Origin: Corynebacterium occultum | GTDB lineage: Bacteria > Actinomycetota > Actinomycetes > Mycobacteriales > Mycobacteriaceae | NCBI RefSeq assembly: GCF_009734425.1 | Contig: NZ_CP046455.1 | Span: forward strand, 62,001-126,000 | Direction of reading: 5' to 3' | DNA length: 64,000 nt | Notes under the pieces: generated by a model | What the model was told of the DNA's origin: nothing | Databases searched by the model: none | Seen by the model: the letters and a program-made list of their open reading frames with translations, nothing else | Program-made: the position numbers and the translations under genes | Shown: piece after piece, positions 33,413 through 42,371 of the stretch | Layout: each line of letters opens with the position of its first letter | How positions within the stretch are numbered: position 1 is the first letter of the stretch

Positions 33413-34021
33413 TTAACGCAGGAACTGGGTCAGATCAATGTTGATGCCCCACTGAGCCAGGAATTCCTGGACGATGCGCAGCAGATCCGGCATCACCACG
33501 TTCACCATGTTGAAGGCGGGAACAGTGATGGTCGGGGTACCCGGAGCGGTCGGGACGGTGATGGTCGGTGCACCCTCGATGGCGTTGTTCTGGGCCGGGG
33601 TATTGTTGCCGCCGTTGTTGCCACCATTGTTGTTCTGAACCGGCGCAGTGTTACCGCCGTTGGTGTTGTTCTGAACCGGCGCAGTGTTACCGCCGTTAGT
33701 GTTCTGCGCTGGGGCGGCGCCACCCTTCAGGCCACAACGGTTGGCGGCCTCATCGACACGGGCCAGGGCTGCGTTGATCTCGCCGCCACGGGAATCGAAG
33801 CGGGAGACGGCCTGGGCCATCGCGACCTTCTGGTTGTAATCATCGGTGTTGGTCCAGTAGCTTTCGGCCTGCTCGCAGCTGATCTGGCCAGCGGGCAACG
33901 CGTTGAGGGCATCGTCGATGGGGTCGGCGTTCGCTGCTGCGGGAGCGAGGATCGCAAAGGAAGCTGCCACAGCTGCGGTAGCCAGGCCGGTCTTGAGGGA
34001 AAAACGAGAGAAGAGGGTCAT
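33413..34021 (-). CDS. Secreted protein with Asn/Gly-rich tandem repeats
   Basis: The 202-residue protein has a clear signal peptide (SRFSLKTGLATAAVAASFAILAP, cleavage near AANA-DP at residue 32). A helical domain with two cysteines (ISCEQ, NRCGLK; residues 33-100) follows, then a low-complexity tract (residues 106-146) built from TNGGNTAPVQNN-type 12-residue repeats. The C-terminal part, with PTITVP repeats and VMPDLLRIVQEFLAQWGINIDL, may contact the envelope. No family is recognised. The repeat DNA (33584-33706) is prone to copy-number change. An AT-rich palindrome lies 79 bases upstream of the start. Confidence 0.8.
   Translation of the reverse strand: MTLFSRFSLKTGLATAAVAASFAILAPAAANADPIDDALNALPAGQISCEQAESYWTNTDDYNQKVAMAQAVSRFDSRGGEINAALARVDEAANRCGLKGGAAPAQNTNGGNTAPVQNNTNGGNTAPVQNNNGGNNGGNNTPAQNNAIEGAPTITVPTAPGTPTITVPAFNMVNVVMPDLLRIVQEFLAQWGINIDLTQFLR
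33584..33706 (-). repeat. Tandem coding repeats, 36-bp unit
   Basis: The unit encodes TNGGNTAPVQNN twice in full, followed by shortened NNGGN copies. The DNA copies are nearly identical, typical of a variable minisatellite. Confidence 0.7.
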
Positions 34022-34339
34022 GGCCTTTAACTAAGCATAAAAAGCGGGTGGATGAAAGCCCACAGGTGGGAAAATCTCCTGAACAGGATGGTATTTTTGA
34101 AATATAAGTTAATATTTAACTTATATTTAAAGATTTCTTGACCTCGGGGGCCGATTTCGCTCTGAGGGGTGAACAGTCCGACCTTGCAGGGAATAAGTTG
34201 ACGTGTCACTATTGTTGGGTGGTGTAGTGCTCGGGGAGTATTCCTCTTCACCCCGGTGGGGTGAAAGCGAGCAAGATAAAGTTCCCGGAATACCTTCCGG
34301 GGGCAACCTCCAGATCTCAGAAGAAATAGGAATTATTTG
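34022..34339. other. Divergent intergenic region with AT-rich palindrome
   Basis: No gene is seen. It is distinctly AT-rich at 34090-34140, and the palindrome described at 34100-34128 lies inside. It must contain promoters for both flanking genes. Confidence 0.5.
34100..34128. promoter_or_regulatory. AT-rich perfect inverted repeat (13-bp arms)
   Basis: AAATATAAGTTAA (34100-34112) and TTAACTTATATTT (34116-34128) are perfect inverted copies around TAT. The site is nearly pure A/T in a GC-rich genome and lies 79 bases upstream of the secreted-protein start, so a regulator-binding site is likely. Confidence 0.55.
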
Positions 34340-34753
34340 ATGAACATCTCGAACGCCATCCTCCGCGGTGTCTCCGGCGCTTATATCCTGCAGTCCGGTG
34401 TCGGCAAGCTCGGCATGCCCACTGAGGCAGCAGCCGGTGTCCAGGAGTTCGCCGCCACCGGTGTTCCCGCCGTGAAGAAGATGTCCCCGGACACCTTCAG
34501 CAAGTTCCTCAGCTACTCCGAGGTCGGCATTGGCGCTGCCCTGCTGGCCCCTTTCGTCTCTAACCGGATCGCTGGCGCTGCCATGGGCACTTTCTCCGCT
34601 GGCCTGCTGGCCATCTACTTCCGCAACGAGGCCATGACCCAGAAGGATGGCATTCGCCCCTCCGAGGCTGGCACCGGCCTGTCCAAGGACCTTTTCATGG
34701 CCGCCATCTCCGCTGCCCTGATTGCCTCCAAGCCGGAGAAGAAGTCCAACTAA
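34340..34753 (+). CDS. Small DoxX-like membrane protein
   Basis: From ATG 34340 (AGGAA seven bases upstream) the 137-residue protein has about four hydrophobic segments, with SYSEVGIGAALLAPFV and AGAAMGTFSAGLLAIYF the clearest. The arrangement resembles DoxX/DUF4267-type membrane proteins. Function is unknown. Codon use is strongly biased to preferred codons, suggesting high expression. A strong terminator follows. Confidence 0.72.
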   Translation: MNISNAILRGVSGAYILQSGVGKLGMPTEAAAGVQEFAATGVPAVKKMSPDTFSKFLSYSEVGIGAALLAPFVSNRIAGAAMGTFSAGLLAIYFRNEAMTQKDGIRPSEAGTGLSKDLFMAAISAALIASKPEKKSN

Positions 34754-34786
34754 GGACCTTATCTACGCTGCCTTCTGGCGGTAACT

Positions 34787-34832
34787 GAACCGCCCCACCG
34801 GGGATTGAGCACTATATCCGGTGGGGCGGTTC
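34787..34832 (+). terminator. Strong terminator-like hairpin
   Basis: GAACCGCCCCACCGG (34787-34801) pairs perfectly with CCGGTGGGGCGGTTC (34818-34832), a 15-base stem with a 16-base loop. A weak T-run (GCTGTTTCC) follows. It ends the upstream membrane-protein transcript. Confidence 0.75.
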
Positions 34833-34926
34833 GCTGTTTCCTGAGCTGAGTGGCCCTTTCCGTACAGGCTCGGTTGGCTGCTTGCGCCGAATTTGGAGCT
34901 GGCGGGGTGCAGGGGAGCAGGTCTTT

Positions 34927-35004
34927 GAAATGTAGAAGGCGCATCCACCGCTTTTAAAGGGTGAAAACGGGTGATTTTGGGGCTGGATGCGCCTTCTACA
35001 TTTC
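34927..35004. repeat. Perfect 21-bp inverted repeat with a third partial copy
   Basis: The arm at 34927-34947 (core TGTAGAAGGCGCATCC) is the exact reverse complement of 34984-35004, with a 36-base spacer. A partial third copy, TCTACATTT, appears at 35010-35018. No gene covers it. It could be an operator, a structured RNA, or the ends of a small non-autonomous element. Confidence 0.6.
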
Positions 35005-35191
35005 GCCCTCTACATTTTGGGGTCTGCCCTGATCTCCCGACCTGATCTCCCTACATCACAAATCGCCACACATCTGGGCGCCCAGCACCCTGGAAACCCC
35101 TAATGAAACCTCTTAAACCCTATGCTGGAAATAATCCTGACCCCCGAAACCAATCACCCCGAAACGAACAGCATGGAAGGGAAGCCATCTG

Positions 35192-35599
35192 ATGAAGAGT
35201 GGCAAGAAGCTGCAGAAAGCCGCCCGGAAAGAGGCGGAAAAGCTCCCCGGTGTCCAGGTGGCGCATCCCTTCGGCCCGGACTATGAGACCTACCAGGTCG
35301 CGGGAAAGATCTTCCTGCTGCTGGCCAGGGTGCCCCGGGAAAGTGCCGGCCAGGGTATTGATGAAAACCTACGGGGGAAACGCGCCCTCATCCTGAAGTC
35401 GGATCCCCTCGATGCCGAAACCCTGCGGGGGAAATACCCCGAAATCGGCCCCGGCTACCACATGAACAAGAAACACTGGCTCACTGTTGTCAATGGGGAA
35501 TCCATCAAGAAGAAGCTGGTCCAGGAGCTGGTGGTCGACTCCTACCGTTTGGTGGTGGAGACGCTGCCCAAGGCCGAGCAGCCCGGAAAACACAGCTAG
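35192..35599 (+). CDS. MmcQ/YjbR-family protein
   Basis: The 135-residue protein has the YjbR fold sequence: AEKLPGVQVAHPFGPDYETYQVAGKIFLLL, then ALILKSDPLDAETLRGKYPEIGPGYHMNKKHWLTVV and ELVVDSYRLVVETL. The fold resembles the DNA-binding part of some regulators, but the family role is not established. The gene ends in a four-base overlap with the convergent DoxX gene. Confidence 0.87.
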   Translation: MKSGKKLQKAARKEAEKLPGVQVAHPFGPDYETYQVAGKIFLLLARVPRESAGQGIDENLRGKRALILKSDPLDAETLRGKYPEIGPGYHMNKKHWLTVVNGESIKKKLVQELVVDSYRLVVETLPKAEQPGKHS

Positions 35600-36027
35600 C
35601 GTCGCTGCTCAGGGATTCCCGCCGCCCATAATGCGCCCGCGATCAACAGGGGCTGCCCGAAGAGCCGGATCAGCCGTTTGGCATCGGTGTCTAGGCCGAA
35701 GGCATCGGTGCGTTCGGCATATTGGGCGATATTGCCCGGGAAGATCAGGGTGTAGAAGGCGGCCAGCGCGGTGCCGGTGAGACGACGGTGTCCGGGCAGC
35801 GCCAGCATGCTGACTCCCAGACTGATCTCCGCCACCCCGGAACCGAGCACCACCAGGTCTTTGTTCATGGGGAACCAGTCTGGTACCTGGGCCTGAAATT
35901 CTTCCCGGGCAGTGGTCAGGTGGGTGATCCCGGCGAAGGTCATGATGGTGCCGAGCCCGATCCGGGTCAGAGTCTGAGAGGGGCGGTTGGGCTGGTGTCC
36001 ACGGAGACGGCTGAGTAAATCAGACAT
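35596..36027 (-). CDS. DoxX-family membrane protein
   Basis: The 143-residue protein has four membrane segments, and LTRIGLGTIMTFAGITHL, VLGSGVAEISLGVSMLAL and TALAAFYTLIFPGNIAQY are typical of DoxX proteins. These are associated with redox metabolism and thiol stress in actinobacteria. It overlaps the convergent YjbR gene tail by four bases and is divergent to the FMN reductase gene. Confidence 0.82.
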   Translation of the reverse strand: MSDLLSRLRGHQPNRPSQTLTRIGLGTIMTFAGITHLTTAREEFQAQVPDWFPMNKDLVVLGSGVAEISLGVSMLALPGHRRLTGTALAAFYTLIFPGNIAQYAERTDAFGLDTDAKRLIRLFGQPLLIAGALWAAGIPEQRR

Positions 36028-36235
36028 GGGGTTTCTTTCCTGGGGTTGGTTCCTGGGTTGGTGTTTCCGCGAGTCTAGTGAAAATTGTTCTGCTGGCCGC
36101 GGAGGATATCCCGGGAAGTTTTCAGCGATCCAGGCATTTTTGTCATGAAATTATTAGAGTGGGGCCAAGGACGGTTCTGACTGAGAGAACGCCCCAGGGA
36201 GCCGTCTCACCCAGTAGATTGCCTGAGGAGCAGCT

Positions 36236-36793
36236 ATGACCCGCATCGCCATCATCATTGGAAGTACCCGCCCGAACCGGATTGCCCCGACCGTCGCCAA
36301 CTGGGTCCTGGAGAACACCCAGGGCCGCAATGACGCTGAATATGAACTCGTCGACATCGCCGACTTCAACCTCCCCCTCCTGGATGAGGGCCTGCCTCCG
36401 GCCATGGGGCAGTACACCAAGGAACACACCGAGGTCTGGGCCGAGAAGATCGCCTCTTTCGACGGCTTCATCTTTGTCACCCCGGAGTACAACCACTCCG
36501 TTCCTGCTGCCCTGAAGAATGCCGTTGACTTCCTCTACGCCGAGTGGAACAACAAGGCCATCGGTTTCATCAGTTATGGCAGTGCCGGCGGCACCCGTGC
36601 CGTGGAAGCCTGGCGGCTCATCGCTGCTGAACTGCAGATGGCTGATGTCCGGGCACAGGTCTTCCTGCCCTTCCAGACGGACTTCAAGGGGATGGACGAT
36701 TTCCAGCCCACCGCTGGTGCCACTGATGCCCTGCAACTCGTCTTCGATCAGGTTGTTGCCTGGGCCGATGCGCTGAAGACCCTGCGCGCCTAA
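36236..36793 (+). CDS. NADPH-dependent FMN reductase family protein
   Basis: The 185-residue protein is a flavodoxin-like quinone/FMN reductase: the phosphate loop IIIGSTRPNRIAPTVANWV, the flavin-ring loop FVTPEYNHSVPAALKNAVDFL, and SYGSAGGTRAVEAWR. It reduces flavin, quinones or azo compounds with NAD(P)H in the cytoplasm. It is preceded by a suitable ribosome site (GAGGAGC) and stands alone, upstream of the Wadjet operon on the same strand. Confidence 0.9.
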   Translation: MTRIAIIIGSTRPNRIAPTVANWVLENTQGRNDAEYELVDIADFNLPLLDEGLPPAMGQYTKEHTEVWAEKIASFDGFIFVTPEYNHSVPAALKNAVDFLYAEWNNKAIGFISYGSAGGTRAVEAWRLIAAELQMADVRAQVFLPFQTDFKGMDDFQPTAGATDALQLVFDQVVAWADALKTLRA

Positions 36794-36957
36794 AACCCCA
36801 CAGCGTCTAAAACCCCGCCGTGCTTAAAACCCAGTAGCCCTTCAACACCCCCTCAACGCCGAGTGATGGCCCCAGGACTCTCCGGCAGGCATCCCCGGCC
36901 AGGGGTGTTCTTCGGCCAGCATTGGCCCGGCCCAGAGAATCTGCGAAAATCATCTTC

Positions 36958-38418
36958 ATGAGTCTGCTCTCCCATGCGCTGGGTTTTCTCCGCTTCAAGG
37001 GAGAATCACCGATGATGACGCTGCTGCGCAGCGATAATTTTCCGGTGGTGCTGGGCCTTGTGGCACAGTACTTTCCGCAGGGGGCCACCGCCCGGCCCGC
37101 CCAGGAAATCTACCGGCTTCTGGATGAGGATCTACGCCACCTCCGCTCCCAGGGTTTCACCCTGCCCAGGGGTCCCCAGGACTATGTGAATGACTGGGTG
37201 CGCAGTGAGTGGCTGGTGCGTCGCCCCGGCACCACCCGGACCGGTGAAACCCTGGAACCCAGCGAGGATGTCCTCGCTGTGCTGGATGCGGTGCAGCGTT
37301 GGGATAATCCACACCGTTCGGTGACGGCTTCAAGGATCGAGTCCCTGGCGCAGGCCCTGCAGACCCTGGCGCGGGAGTCGGACCCGGATGCGCGGCAGCG
37401 TCTGGCGGCTCTGGAACGTCAGCGCGATGAACTGGATCGGCTGATCGAGGCCACCCACCGGGGTGAGTATGAGGTGTTGAGCTCCGCACAGATTGCGGAG
37501 CGAACAGCTGACATCCTGGATCAGGCGGCGTCCATCCCCGCGGATTTCGCCAGGGTGAGGCATGAGCTCTCCAACCTCAACCGGCAGTTGCGTCGTCAGC
37601 TGCTGGATCCGGAGGACTCCCGGGGTGATGTTCTGGAGCAGATTTTCCGGGGTGTGGATCTGATCGGGGATTCGGATGCCGGCCGCAGTTTCAACAGTTT
37701 CTATGATGTCCTGCTGGATCGGGAACGTTCCGCCCTCCTGGACCGCTGGATCACCGAGGTTCTGGGCAGGGAGGAGGCAAAGGCCATCCCCGAGCAGTTG
37801 CGCACCAGCCTGGCCAGGGTGTTCCGGGACATGGAGGATGCCAGCTATGAGGTTAACCAGGAGATGACCGGCCTGGCCCGCAGCCTCCGGCACTATGTCA
37901 CCACCGATGAGTTCGCCGAGAACCGCCGGATGGTCCAGTTGCTGCGCACCACCCGGCATGCCGCGGCCCAGGCCGCTCAGGCCGGTGAGGTGGGCGCACT
38001 GAATCAGATGGAGACCCCCTTAGTGCGCATCGGCATGCAGATTCGCTCCGTGGCGGCCCTCAAACTGAAGAACCCCGGTGAGGAACTGGTGGAGGAGCCT
38101 CCGGCACAGATCGAGGATTCAGAGTTGGACACCGAGGTTCTCCTGGAACAGGTCCGGGCCAGTGAGATCGACTTCGAGGAGCTGGAGGAAGCCATCAGCC
38201 ATGCCTTGGCCAAGCAACCCCAGGCCACCATCACCGAGGTGCTGAAACTGAGCCCAGCCTCCCAGGGATTGGCCAGCGTGGTTGGCCTGCTGTACCTGGC
38301 CATGGGTCGGGGTGTACCCACCGGCCGGCCCCAGACGGTGCAGTGGGAAGATGAAGGTGAGCTCATCGGGGCGAGGATCAGCGGGTGGCTGTTCACCCGC
38401 GGACAGGAGAAGGAATGA
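36958..38418 (+). CDS. jetA: Wadjet JetA / MksF (DUF3375, kleisin-like subunit)
   Basis: The 486-residue protein matches DUF3375, the MukF-like kleisin of the Wadjet anti-plasmid system (MksF in C. glutamicum). It opens MSLLSHALGFLRFKGESPMM, followed by a winged-helix N-terminal region (QEIYRLLDEDLRHLR, then VNDWVRSEWLVRR) and a long helical middle with ALERQRDELDRLIEATHRG. It would bridge the two SMC heads. The ATG at 36958 fits family starts; an upstream TTG extends the frame without support. Its stop overlaps jetB (ATGA at 38415-38418). Confidence 0.93.
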   Translation: MSLLSHALGFLRFKGESPMMTLLRSDNFPVVLGLVAQYFPQGATARPAQEIYRLLDEDLRHLRSQGFTLPRGPQDYVNDWVRSEWLVRRPGTTRTGETLEPSEDVLAVLDAVQRWDNPHRSVTASRIESLAQALQTLARESDPDARQRLAALERQRDELDRLIEATHRGEYEVLSSAQIAERTADILDQAASIPADFARVRHELSNLNRQLRRQLLDPEDSRGDVLEQIFRGVDLIGDSDAGRSFNSFYDVLLDRERSALLDRWITEVLGREEAKAIPEQLRTSLARVFRDMEDASYEVNQEMTGLARSLRHYVTTDEFAENRRMVQLLRTTRHAAAQAAQAGEVGALNQMETPLVRIGMQIRSVAALKLKNPGEELVEEPPAQIEDSELDTEVLLEQVRASEIDFEELEEAISHALAKQPQATITEVLKLSPASQGLASVVGLLYLAMGRGVPTGRPQTVQWEDEGELIGARISGWLFTRGQEKE

Positions 38419-39056
38419 GCCAGCCATTATGGGAGTCCGATACCGGCACCCTTTCTTTTCATTCCCGTCGTGCCCTGGTGCAGTTACTCAAGGGGCCGAT
38501 GGTCACCGCGGCGGCACATCCTCAGGTGTGGCGGGCGATCATCAGTGATGAACCAGCCCTGCGGGCCGCGTTGAACAATGTCTTCCTGGATCTGGTGCTC
38601 GATGAGGATTCCGGTATCGCCTTCTCCCGCGCCGCCAACGGTGGGCAGGACGCAGAGGTCGGGGGAGGGCGTCGAGAAGCAATGCCGAAGGTGCTGCGCA
38701 CCGAGTCCCTCAGCCACACCGACACCCTGATCATCCTTCATCTGCGCCAGGAACTGGCCCTGGCGGCACCCGGTGAACGGGTGATCGTCGACCGGGCGGA
38801 ACTGCGGGAGCAGGTGCTGCTCTACCGGGTGGACAAGGAACGGGATGAGACGAAACTGGCGAAGCGTTTCGATGCCGCCTTCCGACGCATGGCCGAATAC
38901 TCCCTGCTCTCTCCCACCGAAACGGATGGCCGCTTCGAGGTCTCACCGGCACTCCGCCAGATCTTCGACGCCGCCACCGTGGAGGGTGTCCGCGCCGAAT
39001 ATGAGCGCTACCTCGACAGCGATGAAGGCGCGGAAGATACCGAGGAGGAGCAGTGA
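38415..39056 (+). CDS. jetB: Wadjet JetB / MksE (DUF4194, KITE subunit)
   Basis: The 213-residue protein starts MSQPLWESDTGTLSFHSRRALVQLL and matches the MukE-like DUF4194 subunit, containing tandem winged helices (LIILHLRQELALAAPGERVIVDRAEL and RRMAEYSLLSPTETDGRFEVSP). It binds the kleisin JetA and DNA. Both ends overlap neighbours by four bases, so the operon is tightly coupled. Its C-terminus is acidic. Confidence 0.92.
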   Translation: MSQPLWESDTGTLSFHSRRALVQLLKGPMVTAAAHPQVWRAIISDEPALRAALNNVFLDLVLDEDSGIAFSRAANGGQDAEVGGGRREAMPKVLRTESLSHTDTLIILHLRQELALAAPGERVIVDRAELREQVLLYRVDKERDETKLAKRFDAAFRRMAEYSLLSPTETDGRFEVSPALRQIFDAATVEGVRAEYERYLDSDEGAEDTEEEQ

Positions 39057-42000
39057 GCATTCATCCGGGACAGTTCCGGCTCAGCCGCATCCAGTTGATC
39101 AACTGGGGCACCTTCGACGGGGCGGTGGACATCCCCGTCTCCCGGGAAGGCTTCCTAATCACCGGTGGCTCCGGTTCCGGTAAATCCACGCTTATCGACG
39201 CCGTGACCGCCGTCCTGCTGCCCGGTGACCGGCTGCGTTTCAACACGGCCGCACAGTTGAACACCCAGCGGGGCAGGGGTCGCAACCTGGTCAGCTATAT
39301 CCGTGGGGCCTGGCGCTCCCGGGAGGATCACGCCACCGGAAAGGTGGTGGCCACCTACCTGCGACCCAAGGCCACCTATTCGGTGGTGGGGCTGACCTAT
39401 GATGACGGGCTGGATCAGACCCACACCCTGCTGGCGGTGTTCTACCTGAAATCAGGACACAATAACCCCGGCGAGGTCAATCGTCTCTACGGAATCTTCC
39501 CCGAGGATTTCAAGGTGCTCGACCTGGTGCCCTTCCTCGGTTCGGGCATCGACAAACGCCGCATCAAAGCCACCTTCCAGCAGGCCACCTTCAGCGAGAA
39601 TCATGCGGTGTTCGCGGACCGTTTCCGGGCCCGCCTCGGGATTGCGCACCAGGAGGCCCAGTTCCTGCTGCACCGCGCCCAATCCGCCAAGGACCTGCAG
39701 AGCCTGGATGATCTCTTCCGGGACTATATGCTCCCCGAGCCGCAGACCTTCGACTACGCCGACACCGCGATCAACAGCTTCCGGGACCTGGAGGGCGCCT
39801 ATGAAAAGGTGGAGGATATCAGGGCGCAGATCACGGCCCTGGAACCCCTGACTGCCCTGGACCAGAAGAAAACCCGGGCGGTGAAGGAACGCGATCATGC
39901 CGAAGAACTGCGGCGCGCCCTGCCGGCGGTGAGCCTGCGCATCAAACTCAAGGTGGCGCAGGAGGCGGTGCGCCGCTGTGCCGTCACCATCGACGAAGCC
40001 ACCTCCCAACTGGCCTCAGCTTCCCAGGCCCGGGAGCGGGCAGCCACCAGGGAGCGGATGGCCCAGGACGCGGTCGATGCCACCCTGGGCTCCCGGCACC
40101 GGGAACTGGAACTGCGCAAAGCGGCGGCGGTGGGGGAGCTGGAGCGCGCAACCGCCCGCCGTACCCAGCTGGTGGAGGCGGTCACCGGAATCAACGGGGA
40201 GGAACCGCAGGACGCGGAAGCCTTCCAGCGAATCAGTGGTGATGCCCGGGTCATGGTGGAGGAATATCCCGAAGCCAAGGAAGAACTCAATGAGGAGAGC
40301 CAGAACGCGGTGGTGGCACGCACCCGCGCCGAGGACATCTCCCGGGACCTCGACCGGGAACTCTCCGCGCTGAGCCGGGGCACCTCCAATATTGATTCCC
40401 GCCTCCTGGAGATCCGGGAAAAACTCTGCCGGGATCTGGCCCTGAACACCCGGGACCTGCCCTTCGCCGGCGAACTGATGGATGTCACTGATCCGGAATG
40501 GGAAGCGGTGATCCAACGCCAGCTCGGCAGCCTGGCGGCGACCCTCCTGGTGCCCGGCAGCCTGCTTCCCAGGGTGCGTGAGTGGATCAACGCGCACCAC
40601 CTCGGGGCCAGACTGCGGGTCAATGCGGTGCCCCTGGACCAGGAGTACACCTCACCCCGCATGGCGGCCAACGCCCTGCCCCGGAAGGTGCAGGTGATCG
40701 ACTCCCCATTCCAGAGCTGGCTGAACTTCGAACTGGCCAGCAAACACAATTTCCGCTGCGTGAGCATCCCGGCAGAACTGGATCAACTCACTCCCCGGGA
40801 CCGGGGCATCACCCTCCAGGGACTCATCCAGCATGCCCAGGCCAAGGGCGACCCCACGGTGCGGCTGGAGAAGAATGATGCCCGCACCCTGGGGGACCGT
40901 TCCACCTACCGGCTGGGTTCCACCAACCACGAAAAAATTGAACTGCTGCGGGAACAGGTCCACCAGGCCGGGATCAGGATTGAGGCCGCCCGGAACCGAC
41001 AACGGCAGGCCGGTGCCCGCCGGGATGAACTGGACCGGGAGTTCCGGGCAGCCCAGCTGATCCTGGACACCACCTGGGCCGCCGTGGACACCGACTCCGC
41101 ACAGGCGGCCGTGACCGAGCTGGACCGTGCCATCGCGGAACTGAGCCGCACCCCGGAAGCAGAGGAACTGAGCCGCGCCCTGGCAGCCGCCAAAACCCAC
41201 CGGATCAGCGTCGAAGCGGAATGGTCACAGCTCAACGGTGCGAAGGCCGTGGCGGAGAACGAGCATCACCACGCCCTGGCTGAGTATGAGAGGCTGCAGA
41301 AACAACCGATGCCCAAGGTATCGGCGGACATCAACGCAGAGCTGGAGAAACGCCTCGCAGAGGCCACCCGGCGGATCCACCGCGGCAATGTTGATGAACG
41401 CACCGCAGCGCTCCGCGATGAACTGGATGAAACCATCCGGCGCAATGAAACCAGCATCAACACCCTCAACAACCAGATCACCCGCACACTCACCCAGTAC
41501 CTGGAAACCTGGCGGTCCGAACAAGCAGACCTGATGCCCCATCCGGACTACATCGGGGAAGCACTCAACCGCCTCGGTGCCCTACGCGGGGAGCGGCTGG
41601 GAGAATTCACCGAACGCTTCCTCCGCCTCATCAACGAAATGTCCACCCGAAACCTGGTGGCCATCGCCAACACGCTGCGTAATGCGCGCCGGGAGATCGA
41701 GGAGCGCATTGAGCCGATCAATGAATCCCTCGCCCGTTCCGAGTTCAACCGGGAGCGCTACCTGCACATCGAGGTCCGGGATCGTCGGGGTGAGGTGGTG
41801 GTGGAGTTCCAGCGGGATCTTGATGAGGCCATCAGCGGGGGTCTGGGTATGGATGATGAGAAGCAGGCCTTCGCCCGCTATGGGGTCATCGCCCGCATCA
41901 TCGGTCGGTTGGGTTCCCAGGATTCCGCTGATATCCGCTGGAAGAACCTGGTGCTGGACACCCGCCGCCATGTCAGTTTCATCGGCCTGGAACGTGATGC

Positions 42001-42370
42001 CCAGGGGCAGACGGTGAACACCTATGTTGATTCCTCCTCGCTTTCCGGTGGTCAGGCCCAGAAACTGGTGTTTTTCTGCCTCGCCGCGGCCCTGCGCTAT
42101 CAGCTCGCCGAGCCGGGTGCGCAGTACCCCACCTATGCCAGCGTCATCCTCGATGAGGCCTTCGACCGTGCCGATCCGACCTTCACCCGCCAGACGATGG
42201 ACGTGTTCACCAGTTTTGGTTTCCACATGGTGCTGGCCACGCCCCTGAAGCTGATCCGGACGCTGAGCCCCTATGTCGGCGCCACCCTCCTCGTCGACTA
42301 CCAGGAGAAACCCGATGCGAATGGTGAGATCCGTGGACTCAGCGGGCTCTCCCGGATAGACCGGGTCTGA
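39053..42370 (+). CDS. jetC: Wadjet JetC / MksB (SMC-like ATPase)
   Basis: The 1105-residue protein is the MukB-like SMC motor. Its N-terminal head has INWGTFDG and the Walker A motif GGSGSGKST (residues 38-46). Two long coiled-coil regions (about residues 290-460 and 630-870) flank a hinge-like globular part (about 480-620). The C-terminal head has the signature SSSLSGGQAQKLVFFCLAAA and Walker B VILDEAFDRAD. With JetA and JetB it extrudes DNA loops and recognises small circular DNA. Length is normal for type I Wadjet. Confidence 0.95.
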   Translation: MSIHPGQFRLSRIQLINWGTFDGAVDIPVSREGFLITGGSGSGKSTLIDAVTAVLLPGDRLRFNTAAQLNTQRGRGRNLVSYIRGAWRSREDHATGKVVATYLRPKATYSVVGLTYDDGLDQTHTLLAVFYLKSGHNNPGEVNRLYGIFPEDFKVLDLVPFLGSGIDKRRIKATFQQATFSENHAVFADRFRARLGIAHQEAQFLLHRAQSAKDLQSLDDLFRDYMLPEPQTFDYADTAINSFRDLEGAYEKVEDIRAQITALEPLTALDQKKTRAVKERDHAEELRRALPAVSLRIKLKVAQEAVRRCAVTIDEATSQLASASQARERAATRERMAQDAVDATLGSRHRELELRKAAAVGELERATARRTQLVEAVTGINGEEPQDAEAFQRISGDARVMVEEYPEAKEELNEESQNAVVARTRAEDISRDLDRELSALSRGTSNIDSRLLEIREKLCRDLALNTRDLPFAGELMDVTDPEWEAVIQRQLGSLAATLLVPGSLLPRVREWINAHHLGARLRVNAVPLDQEYTSPRMAANALPRKVQVIDSPFQSWLNFELASKHNFRCVSIPAELDQLTPRDRGITLQGLIQHAQAKGDPTVRLEKNDARTLGDRSTYRLGSTNHEKIELLREQVHQAGIRIEAARNRQRQAGARRDELDREFRAAQLILDTTWAAVDTDSAQAAVTELDRAIAELSRTPEAEELSRALAAAKTHRISVEAEWSQLNGAKAVAENEHHHALAEYERLQKQPMPKVSADINAELEKRLAEATRRIHRGNVDERTAALRDELDETIRRNETSINTLNNQITRTLTQYLETWRSEQADLMPHPDYIGEALNRLGALRGERLGEFTERFLRLINEMSTRNLVAIANTLRNARREIEERIEPINESLARSEFNRERYLHIEVRDRRGEVVVEFQRDLDEAISGGLGMDDEKQAFARYGVIARIIGRLGSQDSADIRWKNLVLDTRRHVSFIGLERDAQGQTVNTYVDSSSLSGGQAQKLVFFCLAAALRYQLAEPGAQYPTYASVILDEAFDRADPTFTRQTMDVFTSFGFHMVLATPLKLIRTLSPYVGATLLVDYQEKPDANGEIRGLSGLSRIDRV
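39190..39200 (+). repeat. GCTTATCGACG word, copy 3
   Basis: Exact copy inside jetC, coding for Leu-Ile-Asp right after the Walker A motif and using the CTT leucine codon. Confidence 0.6.
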
Positions 42371-42371
42371 G

